A stretch of DNA of 64,000 nt from Hydractinia symbiolongicarpus (GCF_029227915.1 NC_079887.1:23991650-24055649); one strand, 5' to 3'. Numbered from the stretch's first letter, positions 1-12,110 are shown. The notes: a model not told the origin generated them from the sequence alone. Numbers and translations are program-made.

Positions 1-140
1 TGCAAAAGCGGACGGAAGTTCGTTCCATGAGCAATTACTATAAGTTACAAACATGCGCATAATTCCGGACTTAATATGTTGCAAAAGAGGGCCGAATTTT
101 GAATTTTGTGCCACAAGCAATTGGCCGTTTTCTACATTTC
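1..140 (+). repeat. short imperfect direct repeat at window edge
   Basis: Two imperfect copies of a roughly 70-80 bp unit begin with tgcaaaagcgg (position 1) and tgcaaaagaggg (about 79), and both run into a 'gagcaatt/aagcaatt' segment. It lies in what is probably an intron of the ammonium transporter gene. I see no coding potential. Confidence 0.4.
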
Positions 141-334
141 CACCAAAACCAGGTAATCTCAACCTGGTGATAAAATCTTTAACCTAAAAATATCCAATGC
201 AATATAACTTTATCGACTTTGCTCCGCCGCGCGAATCTCCAAAGGCTAACAACTCGTTTTCGATAAGAGACAAACGCAATATGGTCAACAATAGATATTA
301 TATTATTTCTTTATGTTTGCTATCCATCAAGCAC

Positions 335-787
335 GATTCCCACTGTGGTTTAAGTGTTTTAAGTATGTTTAGATAAGATTTTAAAGTTAAAGCATAATGG
401 AAACGTCTTCGCGTTTTAAAATTTTCGGCATAAAACCTTAAACCGCAGATACAATAAAATGTTAGATCAAAAAATTTTGATATTGTGGTTTGAAGTTCAA
501 GGGCGCCGACAAACGCTCAAGGAGTTTTCAACGATTTTAGGGCACATATTGCGCATTTTCACGTTAAGACAAAAAAGAGTTTGTTACAGGAAGAGAATCC
601 TAGCGAACTTATTCGCCAATATCCAGTGATTTTTTGATAAATTACACAAAGGCTACCAAGAGATAAACGCGACATGTTTTTGCTTTTAAAACACAATGGG
701 AATGCTCAGGGTTTATTATAATTTTTAAAACACATTTAAAACCTTTTAGGTTTTAAATTTAAATCCAAGTTAAACCATAGTGGGATC
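335..787. mobile_element. MITE-like element, copy 1 (ttcccactgtggtttaa family)
   Basis: The element opens with gattcccactgtggtttaagtg and closes with the near reverse complement (aaaccatagtgggatcc). The interior is rich in ttttaaa/tttaaaac subterminal repeats and has no ORF. A second copy in the opposite orientation lies at 23118-23532 and shares interior blocks such as the gcgcattttc/gcgaaaatgcgc and gttgaaaactcc segments. It sits in the intron just before the ammonium transporter exon. Confidence 0.75.
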
Positions 788-858
788 CAAGTTTTATAGT
801 CTTTGTAAATATATAGTTAGCAATTTTTTAAATGATTAACTTCGACTCGTATTTTTAG

Positions 859-1353
859 CTGTATATCGCAGACAAAGTGTTTGGGCTCAGAATATCATTG
901 GAGCAGGAGCTCATTGGATCTGATTTTTCAGAGCATGGAATATCTGTGATTGCTAAAGAGTCATCTGAAGTGGACAAAAATGGCGACCACAGCTACGAAA
1001 CAACAACCAATGTACAGCATTCTATCAAAGCTCTTAAGAAGAATATGCTGCTGCGGAGCTGCTCCAATGCGTTTTCTAGGCGAAATCAACTTGTCAAAAA
1101 AGAAAACGTTAGAATTTACCCGGAAGAACAACAGGAAAATGAGAAACCTACCTTTTCAATCCATAATAAATACAAAGAGAAAAACTACTGGAAGGCAGGT
1201 GTTGTAAACTTTGGATATATGACTATTGCTGACGGAAGAAAAGAGAATCAAAATTGCCCCGAAAACTATATTTCGAACCATACACCTGTTTCAAAAAACA
1301 ACGACGATGTGATCCCATTCGCTAATTCTGAAAACACAACAATGGAGTCTTAA
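859..1353 (+). CDS. ammonium transporter (AMT/MEP/Rh type), last exon
   Basis: This is the C-terminal exon of an AMT-family channel that moves ammonium across a membrane; the pore-forming exons lie left of the window. A 3' splice site (tatttttag) ends at 858 and the exon reads phase 0 with LYIADKVFGLRISLEQEL, then IGSDFSEHG. That follows the conserved cytoplasmic AMT pattern after the last transmembrane helix (GLRVxxExExxGLDxxxHG). I therefore start at the acceptor, not at the GTG inside the exon. After the conserved part comes a hydrophilic tail of about 135 residues, rich in N, K and E, ending at TAA 1351-1353. The tail has no domain I recognise and is longer than in bacterial AmtB. The intron upstream holds a MITE. 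The family call is fairly sure; orthology within AMT is unknown. Confidence 0.72.
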   Translation: MYIADKVFGLRISLEQELIGSDFSEHGISVIAKESSEVDKNGDHSYETTTNVQHSIKALKKNMLLRSCSNAFSRRNQLVKKENVRIYPEEQQENEKPTFSIHNKYKEKNYWKAGVVNFGYMTIADGRKENQNCPENYISNHTPVSKNNDDVIPFANSENTTMES

Positions 1354-1359
1354 CGAAGT

Positions 1360-4160
1360 AACATCTCAATCTAAAGGCATAAATAACTTAATTGTTTATT
1401 AATTAAATAATTTTAAAACTTAACTTGTGTAATCCGTGTTATAACAAAGGAGATGCACTAAATGTTAGACGAATCGGAAGCTGTTATAAATTTTTTGTAA
1501 AAACACACTTATGATAAACAAACAAACGTAACTTAATTACGCCGGAGGATGCAAATGTTTTGCAATGTCGATAAAGTTCTTTAGTATTTTAAACTTTTGC
1601 AGTTTATTTTGTCTTCCGTCTATTTGACGTCAATTTTACCTCATGTACATTCTACTTACACGCATGGACAATAAACGTCTTTCAAAAAGAATACCTAAAT
1701 TCTAACCAGGCTGGAGATTCCTATTTTTTATTGTTTTAGACAATATATCTATTGTTTCTAACCTGAAATCTCATTTTCATATTCTTATAAAAAAAGCCTG
1801 TAACTCGCTATCTCTCCTTGTGTGATGTACCAAGAATCGATTTTTTTAAGTGAAAAAATAACTAAAACAAAATCATCAACATAAAAGTTTTCACGAGTTA
1901 ATTAAAAATCCACATGCAAATCGTCTTCAACAAAAAGAGCAAATTTTTTTGTCTTAAATAATAGATCATAAACACCTGTTGTGTTGTGTCCATTCATAAG
2001 AATAAATTGAGATTTAATTGTTTTAAACTTATCACATGGACAGCAGTGAAGAACTACTGGGTATTCTTGCTTAAACTTTAATAGCAAATATTAAATTTTA
2101 AGAGCAATCTTTTAGGAAGTCCGGCGTCAGAATTTCGTTGGAAAGCAAGAAAAAATAAGAACAACCTGGAGCTCAGACCATTAGTTTCAAAAGTAAACCA
2201 ACTAGCGTCTAATTTTTTTTCATAAAATAAATTGGCATCAACAAGAACATGAAGTATGATCTTTTTGTTGCCCTTGTGCGCTCTCGCAAATGTACAGAAT
2301 TTTCGAAGTGTGGCGGCGTTAAAAACGATCGTAAGCTATTTGTGCTATATCAGGAAATGCAGCTAAATTAAATGAAGCCTTAATGTTACGAAGGCTTACT
2401 CTTAAGAACGAATGAAAAAAGCGCTATCGATAAAACAGTCGGCCTCAGAATGGATCTTACTGATTCTTATAAGAAAAGCGTGTACCCAGGGCTATTTCTT
2501 TGTAAAAAGAAGAAATTTTCTAAAACAATCTGCAAGAGATTTCTATTACAATAAACTTAAATATTTTTTTCCCATGTGTTTTCGTTCTCCATGTCTACTA
2601 TAATAGCTATGCAATTGAAAAACGGATCTGTTTATGTCGGCATTTCCTATCGCAAAAAATATGCGACAGAGTTTTACGATAAGCAGGTACATTTGATTTT
2701 AAAAGTGATAATTGCGATGATTATTTGCGACAGCTTAAGTAAGCATTAATGCTACAGACTAGCTGTATACCCACTCACACATAACATACCGGGGATTAGC
2801 AAAATAGGAAAACAAAAGCTCAACGGATTTAATTAAATAGTATAACATGTTAGGATGAAAATCTAGTTCAAGTATGATTTCTTTTACTTTCAATCTTTTA
2901 ATAGATAGTGCCATGTTTATTTTATCGCGCCAGACTTTTCTCGCGATTAATTTTTTTACTATAGAAATGAATTTTAAACATATCAAATGTTTTAATTTTA
3001 ACGCATCTACATGCTTTTATAAGAACGTTTAAATCCCAGCTGAGGCTGGATGCGATAATTTTTTAGTTTCTTCGTCCCTCCTATGTTCTTATTTTCATTT
3101 TTTCAAAACAATACGGAAGAAGATGGTCGAACTTACAGATGTCGATAACAAACTCCTCAAAAATCCTAAACTTAAATGTGTTTATCTACGAGAGAACTCA
3201 GAGAGACTACGTTCTTAAAGTTCTTATTTTTTGGAAAAATCTCAACCTCGACGTTTTTATAAACTAGTTTCTAAAAAAATCAGTGAATTACATTTCTATC
3301 AACAAATAAGGAAAACTAATTACTACTACCATCAACAATAAAATGTCCATTTTTTTGTTATATAAATTTCATTGTTGTAGAGGTTTTACTAATGTAAACA
3401 AAATTTGGTGCATGATCTTTCCAGCTTATACGCTGATCGGCAATAATTCGTAAACATTTTCCCTTTTGGCAAATACTCAATCAATATTTTGTGGCAATAG
3501 ATCAACAATATTTCAATTCCTTTATGGAGATGAAGATTGTGTGTTCTATGATTAGCTGAGGAATCAGAGAACAAAATCAGAAGCAACTTCAATAATATAT
3601 TTCTCGCTAAAATAACAATCATTTTATTTAATTCAATGATTATACAATCATATATAAAATTATTCAAATGTAATTAAAAAGAGTATACACTAGAATAACC
3701 TAATTAAAAGTGTAAACGTGAGACTTTTCTTGCCATAGAGCGGTACTGCCACAACTAAGCTTATAATAATAAACCAGGTTTTTTATTTTAATACCTGCCT
3801 TTACTGTGATATCTACATACATATACATATATTTTGCATCATCACTTTTATAACCTCGTTCTGAAAGTGGAAAATATGTGAGTTTACGCTCGAATGAGCT
3901 CATACGTAACGACGTTTTTACTATATCAGGGAACCCTTTAAATTGTTTTACGTAAAATTAGGACGAATATTAAACTACTCTGGTGATTTTAAAGTTGGAA
4001 AAAGTAAAAAATAAAAAAATTCCAAGTAAAGACCGAACTAATTTTACTTCCATGGTGTAAAAGAATTTAAATAATGTAAATAAAAATCTAACATTAGGAC
4101 ATCTTTGATTGATCTATGTCATATCTATCAATATATTCTATATCATATGTTCCACTTTTT
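1360..4160. other. AT-rich intergenic stretch, no gene seen
   Basis: I checked both strands. ORFs here are under 95 codons, AT-rich and match nothing I know. Possible polyadenylation signals (aataaa at 3336, ataaat) are too common in this base composition to assign. No repeat boundary was recognised. Confidence 0.5.
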
Positions 4161-4161
4161 C

Positions 4162-6006
4162 TCAACGCACTTCAAATGAGTTGTACCTCAACAACTTCAT
4201 TAGCATTTTAACCTTCATTCTATTTAGCTTCGATCCGAAATGAGTACCGTCAAAACTATACACATCCTTTGTCATCGGAAAATAGTCAAACACGGAAATA
4301 CCGTATTTAGCTAGCTTTTCTGACAATATCACATTGTAATCAAATGCCTTTCTTGAACTTTGAGGTCTAGCGTAAGCAGCGAGTTTTAGTGGTCCATTAG
4401 TGTGTCCTCCCAACCAAAGGAATGAAGGCTTTTTGGTTTTGTTGAGCTTTAATTGTTCAATTAGCGGCTTCAAAAAGAGTTTCCACCCTCTGTCAGCCCA
4501 GAAACCTTCATGTATACCAACGTACATCAAAAACAATGGACGTTCTTCGGCTAAACGTTCCTCAAACATTTCTAAAACAGCTGGTAATTGTTTAAAGAGA
4601 TGAGTAGCGAAGAAACTAGCCTTTATCTTATTTTTAGCATGTCTGCAATACCTAGGATGGTTAACTATATCTTTCCATTCAAGTGCTAATTTAAGGCGAC
4701 AGCCCGTTTCTGAGAACTGCATTTCATCTCTGCAAGGACTGAGGACGTCACTTGAAAGGTTGTAGTTCAAAGCACCATATGCGGCATCATCAGTCACATG
4801 TATCATAAAAGCTTCAAAGAAATGTCGCACAAGAGAATCCCCAATGAATGTAATTGATGAGTATCTCTTTGATAGGAAATCACATGTCGACAATGATGTG
4901 TAATCTTCTAAAGGGCAGTAGGTTTCTTTCCATTCCATTAATTCTGGCATGATAATATTTGAATAATCTGTACAATCAGGTAGACATTTACAGTATTCTG
5001 GGCCGTGTCCACATTCATGCTTTTGCTGGTTACAACATGGGTTCGACGAATTTGCTGCACATTGACCTGGATACCTAAAAACAAACGGAAATGCTTGCAT
5101 TATCTTCTTCATACAAAAAATTACATCTCGATAGGTGACTCCGTCACAATCTCCTAAGTAAGAAATTGAAGCAAATTATATTGTTTTCACTTTACTAACA
5201 TCATTAGGTAGTCTATGCTAAGAGTCTACTGTATGCAGCGAAATTCCCAGTAGCAAATAACATATGGAAAATCAATATTGAGTGTTGCAGCTGCTATCAT
5301 ACATTGCACATAAGCTTGTACAAGAACTTGAAGTGATTTTTTATAGATTATTCGAAAAAAATGGTGCAAAATACACAGTACCCATGCTGACAGACACAAC
5401 AATTTATCAGATGAGTGGTAAGAGACTTTTGTTTCCATTGTTATTTATTTAAGATTGAACCAATCGAGTTGTCGTAAGATATCATGTAAAGATCACGCTA
5501 ATAATATAAGGCAAGGGGAACAATTATAAAATTGACAAGATAGATACTTTGAAATTTAAAAGAATGCCCCGGTAATTCAATAAAATACTTTTTTTTTGCC
5601 TTTTTTTTTGTAACATTAATTAAGTGTAACTTTGATAAGCAAATTTGTAGAAATGTAAGTTAAATATTAAAAAAACTAACTTTTTGACAGGATACTTCCA
5701 CCCACACTTGCTATCATTACGCAGATTAATCACGTGCCTTATACCACGTTTCGACCGGACATAATCATTCATCGCATGCACTGACTTTACATAGAGTGGA
5801 GTTAAATCCTTACGCGGCACCCATTCACCTTGAATTAATTCAGTAACATTAAGAGAATTGCATTCTCTGGAACGGGAGTACAAATGAATTGTAGTATTCA
5901 TTCTCCATACTTCGATGTATCGATTTCTCATATAGTATGTAATTGGAAACAGTGACAATAGCATCAGCATTGGGAAAACATATTTGATTAGGTTTGTAAC
6001 TTGCAT
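4162..6006 (-). CDS. type II membrane PC-esterase/SGNH-like protein, two exons
   Basis: Exon 1 is 6006-5696 and exon 2 is 5074-4162. Joined, they give 1,224 nt (407 aa) in one frame. The junction codon is AA|G, giving CGWKYPGQC; the donor gtatcc is weak but the acceptor tttgtttttag is good. The N-terminus has a cytoplasmic stub and one hydrophobic segment (about residues 8-25, VFPMLMLLSLFPITYY), so a Golgi/ER type II topology is likely. A Cys-rich stretch follows. The catalytic blocks are FIGDSLVRHFF (GDS near residue 182) and FDGTHFG (Asp near 379, His near 382). That is the GDS...DxxH arrangement of the PC-esterase family (CASD1, NXPE and TBL relatives), which act as O-acyl esterases or transferases on glycans. 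Substrate is unknown. The raw reading frame of exon 1 runs on past the donor into intron sequence; that tail is not part of the protein. Confidence 0.7.
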
Positions 6007-6255
6007 CTTTCATGTTCCGGATTTTCAGTATTTACTAAAAAAACAAATATTCAGATTACGATGAGAATTCTATGAACGAAATGATAGCTGCAAATTAAAT
6101 ATATTGTTATTTGTGTTGCACTAATTATCATTATAACGTATCACTAAATTGTAGCTAAGGGAGTTTATTTTATTATCGTGATCATCCAAGTTCATCTTCA
6201 AGTTTATTCTATGTTAATTTATCGCTATTTGAAAAACCGCTCTTTGTAAATTTAA

Positions 6256-6480
6256 ATGTCCAAAAAGAGAATAATTTACAAAAAGGTGGCTAGCCACCGC
6301 AATGATGGACTCACCCTGTTAGGTATTTGAAAACAAACTAGAGGTTATACTTCTCTACAAAAAATGCTTCTAGAAGCATCCGTTTTTCAAGGAATTAAAA
6401 AAAAAAGACGCAACACATGTGAAAAGATGAACAGAACTTTAACCAAGGGTAGGTATTTTTCGACCCATATTTCTGAACCT
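6256..6480 (+). repeat. dispersed repeat family C, copy 1 (diverged, partial)
   Basis: It shares aataatttacaaa(a/g)aggtggc, agccaccgcaatgat, ctgttaggt, the ctagaggtt...ctct hairpin and aacagaactttaaccaagg with copies at 53890, 54521 and 60193. It is the most diverged copy and lacks the distal ggtcacctcgaagaggtcc part. No ORF. Confidence 0.7.
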
Positions 6481-6486
6481 TGATAG

Positions 6487-6669
6487 TAAAGAATCATTTC
6501 TATTTGACTGCTTTTATGCTACATCGCAAGAGCTCATGAGTTTTCTTGTTAGCGCATGCGCACTTACACAAAATCTTACGTATTTTCAAAACGCGCACGC
6601 GCTAATGAGAAAAACTCGTGAGCTTTTTGTGCTACAGCGGAAAATGAAGTCAAATGGAAACGAACCTTA
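6487..6669. mobile_element. MITE A, about 180 bp
   Basis: The right end (gctacagcggaaaatgaagt caaatggaaacgaacctt) is the imperfect reverse complement of the left end (aatcatttctatttgactgc ...atgctac). The middle holds agcgcatgcgcactta and its partner cgcgcacgcgct. A sister copy with the same right-hand flank lies at 11770-11939. Confidence 0.75.
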
Positions 6670-6935
6670 ATAGACAGTTAGGAGAATATGTTCGGATAAT
6701 TGATTCGTAAGAGGAGGACGTGTTTTCAAGTGGTTAAGAGAAACTGGATAAATTGTGATTTTCAACGGAGAACATCGAGAGAAGAAGGCTATATTCCTTA
6801 TTAATGGTACACAGAAGTTATTTTCCGCAAATATTAACGAAGTGAAATGGGCTAACAACGAAGATCTCGCGTCAAAATACTTATGATTTAAAACTTTCTT
6901 GAATCATTTCATGTAAACATATTTCTTATGAGAAC

Positions 6936-9900
6936 ATGGTTCAAACGTGTGATTTATGCAAAAGGCAATTTGAAAGTCTCCGAGGACTGAACATACACCG
7001 TGGCTCATGTAAAAGGAAAGAGTTAATGTACATAGACGTGTTAATGGATTGCTTAACGACTCTTATAACACAAATGATGATGAGGAAATAGAAACCACCA
7101 CTGCTCTGCTAGAAGCCGACGTTTTACACATCAGACACGAAGACGTTATTCAACCATATTTACCCTTATATACACCGGAAAACCTAGCACGGGATGTTAA
7201 TATAAACGGTATACCAGCAGACGTTTATGAAATTCAGCTAAATAACGCATACAACGAGATCATTAAATGGCGTAAAAATCTTTTCATGCTCCCGTCTGGA
7301 AAAGCTGGGAAGGTTTTCATACGCGAATTGTCCTATTGGCTAGACCAATTTAACAGAGACACGAAGTTAAAATCCGTTTCCATTAAAACGTTCATGGTCT
7401 TGCCTAGTCTGCTTCTTCAAAAACCCTCCAGACAAAGTAAAGCGAAAGAACACGCTGCAAAATTAGACGAACGTTTACAACTCTGGAGAGGAGGAAATAA
7501 TACACTACTGTTAAAAGAGGGACGAACCATTCAGAAAAGACTTGGAAGTAGTAAAATGAGAACCGAAGCAGACGTTTCCCGAATTTTTGCAAAGCTTATG
7601 ATGGAGGGAAAGGTCAGCGCAGCCATAAAATTTCTATCTGAAAATAATGACTCTGGCGTGTTACCTGCTGATGACGAGACAATAAGAGAACTTCGAGCAA
7701 AACATCCGTCTCCAGCTACTATACTACCAAATAGTTTATTACAAGGACCATTAAATCAGCTGCAAGATTCATACTACGACAACATCAACGAAGACCTCAT
7801 AAGAATAGCTGCAAAGCAAACACGAGGTGCAGCAGGACCTTCAAATATGGATGCCGACCAATTTAAAAATATGTTGGTTAACAACAAGTTCAAACAGGAA
7901 GGAAAAGAGCTTCGAGAACAAATCGCAACTCTGACTCGAAAATTAGCTACCACAATTGTTGACCCTAATACAATCGATTCTCTTGTCGCATGTAATTTAA
8001 TCCCGTTGAACAAAAACCCTGGTGTCAGACCCATTGGAGTTGGTGAGACGTTGCGCCGTATAATGGGCAAAGCCATCGGCTGGACTCTCAAAAAGACATA
8101 CAAATAGCCGCAGGTCCACTTCAAGTCGCCACAGGTGTCGAAAGTGGCGCCGAAGCTGCTATTCATGCGATGAGAACTATTTTCGAGACTGAACAATGCG
8201 AGGCTGTCATACTGGTAGATGCGAGTAATGCGTACAACACACTAAACCGTAATGTTGCACTTCATAATGTACAATATACTTGTCCACACTTTGCCACGAT
8301 ACTAATTAATACCTACAGAAAGGCATCGAGACTTATTGTACAAAATGAAACTGATTTATTATCACAAGAAGGCACAACTCAGGGAGACAATCTTGCTATG
8401 TCCTTTTACGCGATCAGTACCGTTATTATACAGGATCGATTGAGATCTATCGCTTCTGTAAAGCAGGTCTGGTTGGCGGACGATGCTACAGGTGCTGGCA
8501 CTGTGAACGGTTTACTCCGATGGTGGAACTTAGTGATATCTGAAGGACGCAAATACGGATACCATGTTAATGAATCGAAATCATGGTTAATAGCGAAGGA
8601 CGATAGGGTACTCGAACTTGCCAAAAAAGAATTTAGTGGCTCCTCTATTAAATACACAATAGATGGAAAACGTCACTTAGGAGCTGTAATCGGTAGTGCA
8701 GATTATAAAAAGCAGTATGCAACGGAAAAAGTGGATCAGTGGTGCAATGAAATGAGAAAATTAGCTGAGATCGCAATTAGCGAACCACAAGCCGCATTTG
8801 CTGCTTATACTCATGGCGAAATGCATAAATTCAATTATTTTATGAGAACTATTCCAAATATGGAGGATTTCCTCACACCACTTGATAAAGTCATCGAGGA
8901 CGAATTCCTACCTGCTTTGTTTGGAGAGACCATATCTGAAACTGATCGTAAACTGTTCAAATTACCAATTCGAGATGGCGGAATGGGCATACCTGTGTTG
9001 ACTCAAAAAGCGAAAATTGATTGTAGTTCATCAGTGGCTATATCTGCACCCCTTGTTGAAGTGATTGTATCTCAAGGTAACGACATCCCTTCAAAAGAAA
9101 CTGTAAGACAAGTTCGCCATGACAGAACGGAATTAGTCACAGCCTTACAGAGACAAGAACGTGAGAATGTAATCAGTGAACTTGATAATAAATTGTCAAG
9201 AGTTCTTTCTCAGAATTGCGAAAAAGGCGCATCAAGTTGGCTTACTGTCCTCCCCCTGAAAGACCAAGGATTTGATTTATCAAAGGACGAATTCCGTGAT
9301 GCATTGGCTTTAAGATATAATCGCAAAGTCAAGAACTTACCATCAAAGTGTGCATGTGGACAACCATTCGATACGAATCATGCCATGAACTGCAAAAAGG
9401 GAGGATTTGTTTCTATTCGTCACGACAACGTAAGAGATTTTGAGGCAAACCTTCTTAAAATGGCATGCAATGACGTTGAAATTGAACCGAAACTACAACC
9501 GGTTGAAAATGATGAAGCCCGACTAGATACACGAGCTCGCAGTTTTTGGCGTCCGGGACAATCCGCTTATTTCGACGTTCGAATTACCAATGTCAACTCC
9601 AACTCACAAGCGAACATTCCAGTAGCAGCAATATATAGGAATCACGAGAGCGAAAAGAAGAGGAAATATAACGACCGCGTCATCAACCTTGAACATGGCT
9701 CATTCACTCCACTTGTTTTTTCCATTAATGGAGGTATGAGTCAAGAAGGTACCATATTTCACAAACATCTCGCTGAAAAGATTGCTAACAAGACGGGACA
9801 AAAGTATGAACGAATAATGTCATGGATAAGATGTAAATTAAGTTTTGTAATAATGCGTTCTGCTTTGTTGTGTCTGAGGGGTAGTCGTTCTGTGAAGGTT

Positions 9901-9954
9901 AACGTGGAGCCAGCTGATGACTTCAGCTTCGCATGTGACAAAGCCAGGCTTTGA
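6936..9954 (+). pseudogene. reverse transcriptase with N-terminal zinc finger and C-terminal restriction-like endonuclease
   Basis: This encodes the single protein of an R2/CRE-type LINE, which nicks target DNA and primes reverse transcription there. ATG 6936 starts a C2H2-like finger (CDLCKRQFESLRGLNIHRGSC). The frame then slips back by one near 7011-7020, in an A-rich run. It slips again near 8090-8100 (ctcaaaaagac), after the VRPIGVGETLRRIMGK block. RT motif A is VDASNAYNTLNR, motif B EGTTQGDNLAM and motif C WLADDATGAG. Near 9346 come CACGQPFDTNHAMNCKKGG (CCHC finger) and a downstream RHD...FDVRITN region typical of the PD-(D/E)xK nuclease of this group. Two one-base losses make this copy inactive unless both shifts are programmed, which I doubt because neither site is a canonical heptamer. 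Clade assignment (R2, CRE or NeSL) is uncertain. Confidence 0.75.
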
Positions 9955-10860
9955 CATTCTGTTTTAGTTATTATATTGTTTTTTATATTGTTTGTTGTTT
10001 CAATATCTATTTTTGTTGTTTGTTTGTTCTAATCGCTGGCACACATTAGGCATCAAGTCCCCAACAGTCCTCTCTTTTTCGTTCTCGCAGCTATCTCCTT
10101 CTCGAATCTTTTTAGTCTACATCATCTTCACGAAATATTTTTAACTCGTTTTTATATAATATAAAAAAGCTTATAGTGCTAAAAATAAAAAGAATATATG
10201 AATATATAAATATATATATATAAAACGTTCTGAAATGTTTTCCACATAAAATCTGTTAGCTGTTTGCAATTTATTTTCCAAACTGTAAGTTCCACCTCAT
10301 GCATATACTTCAACTTTTTATTTTTTATTTTATTTCTATGAATACTAATGTTGAATTATTTATTCTTATTATATACATTTTAATAATATATATAATTATT
10401 ACATACCCGTAAGCAAAAACAGCCATTGAATAAATGATCGTATTCCACCCGTATTATTCAATGCTTGTGACGTAACAATAGTTTTGACAAAACATTCGTA
10501 AACGCATGTTTTGATTTTATCCTTTCCGCCTCATTAATTTTTATCGTAATTAACTGTGATTGGTTGTTTCTTAGTGGTCCGTTTTCTGATTGGTCGATTT
10601 CCAAACACGTGAAATGGCGGGAACTTTTTTGTCGAGAAAATTCTTTTTACAAAAACATCAAAACTTTCAACATTCAAAAAAAAAGAAATGAACTTTTTGT
10701 CTCTTTGTACCGTGTCGATTTCAACAACATTTCGAAAACATGTCGATTTCACAAAAAAATGTTTCGATCTACACTATAAAATGAAACGAAAACAAAACAA
10801 ACACAAAACAAAATAAGTAATATTAATTATAACAATCTCTTTTGGGTATATAATAAAACA
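9955..10860. other. 3' region of the LINE, AT-rich, no gene
   Basis: This holds T-rich and (AT)n stretches (about 10160-10225) and two inverted CCAAT motifs (gattggttg 10557, gattggtcg 10588). Short opposing ORFs at 10534-10779 look like chance frames. I assign no gene. Confidence 0.45.
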
Positions 10861-10861
10861 T

Positions 10862-10996
10862 ATATACAATAGGTAAACATAGGTTATTGGATTTATTAAC
10901 CCTCGGTGATATTATATTCAACTCCGCTGCGCGTCGTTGAATATAAATCACCTCGGGTTAATAAATCTCAATAACCTATGTTTACCTATTGTATAT
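10862..10996. mobile_element. near-perfect palindromic MITE, 135 bp
   Basis: The left arm (tacaataggtaaacatagg ttattg, ttattaaccctcggtgat, ttatattcaac) is repeated in reverse complement as gttgaatataaatcacctcgggttaat...caataacctatgtttacctattgta around the spacer tccgctgcgcgtc. The arms are about 60 bp. RNA or single-stranded DNA would form one long hairpin. Confidence 0.85.
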
Positions 10997-11015
10997 CTAC
11001 TTAATATAACATAAT

Positions 11016-11175
11016 GTTAGGAGAATATTGGTATAGAAATAGAATACCAATTAATATTATATAAAGTAATAAGAAATAATACAAATAAGGAATAGTGGAA
11101 TGGAGGTAAAAAACTTATCTACCAACCTGAGCTTTAGCTACCACCATATCTTCGTGTACATTAACGCATTGTGTT
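11016..11175 (+). repeat. direct repeat unit, upstream copy
   Basis: gttaggagaatattggtatag, aatacaaataaggaatagtgg and ctacc.acctgagctttagctacc are matched by 11946-12110 and, for the last part only, by about 12820-12860. This is the old flank of the MITE family. Confidence 0.65.
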
Positions 11176-11769
11176 TTACCTTTTCGATTGTCACCTCGGC
11201 TAAGTCAACCTATCCGTTTCAGAACAAATGGGTTAAAGACTTTATACAAAATATTTTATACCCAGTATTTCTTTTACCGTTCGTCGTAAACACATGTCTC
11301 TATACATTTCCTTAATCAGCGTTTCAAGGCCCATTGTTCTTTTACTTAAGTGGAATTATCCACAGGCTTATAATTAAATATTTTTTGTTACTGCTGATAA
11401 CAAGTAAAAGAAAGGTATTGAATGCAATTCTACTTATCAAAGAGAGATTCTTAATTAGGTTTTAAAATTAGCTGACGCGATGTGTTTTATTCTTAGTAAC
11501 AACTTTCTCCTGTTTTACGGACCTCTTCAAAACTGCAAAACATGATCGTATCGTGTCGTATTTAGTAACAATTCTATATACTTTCTAACAATTTCACAGT
11601 TGACAATAAGTTAATGTTTTTCAATTATCTCACCTACACGGTATGTTCATAATCAAGTTTATTCGAATATAACTCATTGTTTTTTAGAGAACACAGATTT
11701 TTACAAGATAAATCGAGCCATGTGTTAAGATTTAATGCTTTGTAAATCCAAAAGGTCAATAATGATAGT
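11176..11769. other. no gene seen
   Basis: AT-rich sequence with no ORF over 71 codons and no recognised motif. Confidence 0.4.
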
Positions 11770-11939
11770 AAATACTTGTTTCCACTGGACTTTTCTGCTA
11801 TAGCACAAAAATCTCATAATTTTTTTTACTAGCGCATGCGCACTTAGACAAAATCTCAAGATTTTTCAAAGCGTGCACGCGCTAACCAGGAAACTCGTGA
11901 GCTATAGCGGAAAATGAAGTCAAATGGAAACGAACCTTA
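11770..11939. mobile_element. MITE B, sister of MITE A
   Basis: The ends tacttgtttccactggacttttctgctatagc and gctatagcggaaaatgaagt caaatggaaacgaacctta are imperfect inverted repeats. The interior agcgcatgcgcacttagac / gcgtgcacgcgct matches MITE A. Its right flank is uninterrupted and so shows what the MITE A flank looked like before the LINE arrived. Confidence 0.75.
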
Positions 11940-11945
11940 TTAGAC

Positions 11946-12110
11946 AGTAAGGAGAATATTAGTATAGAAATAGAATAACAATAAATATAATAAATAAAGT
12001 ATTAAAAAAAGAATACAAATAAAGAATGGTGGAATTAAAAAAAGAAAGATTAGAGATGAAAAGTTTTTCTACCTACCTGAGCTTTAGTTACCATATCTTC
12101 GTGTACTGTT
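11946..12110 (+). repeat. direct repeat unit, downstream copy
   Basis: Matches 11016-11175 at about 80-85% by eye (aggagaatattagtatagaaatagaata, cctacctgagctttagttaccatatcttcgtgtac). Confidence 0.65.

Larger units (their letters stand above)
6690..11015 (+). mobile_element. R2/CRE-like non-LTR retrotransposon inserted beside MITE A, 13-bp target duplication
   Basis: GTTAGGAGAATAT occurs at 6677-6689 and again at 11016-11028. The sequence after the right copy (ggtatagaaatagaata...) matches what directly follows the sister MITE at 11940. So this 4.3-kb block was inserted into an old MITE flank. It contains a 5' leader of about 245 bp, the coding region 6936-9954 and about 1 kb of AT-rich 3' sequence, which itself holds a palindromic MITE (10862-10996). 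The exact 3' end is inferred from the target duplication. Confidence 0.6.

Noticed and set aside
5620-5695. C-terminal extension of the PC-esterase first exon
   Set aside because: These codons lie past the donor that gives a correct CGWKYPGQC junction; they are intron.
8090-8110. Programmed frameshift in the R2/CRE-like LINE
   Set aside because: ctcaaaaagac is not a canonical X_XXY_YYZ heptamer in the zero frame; loss of one A is simpler.
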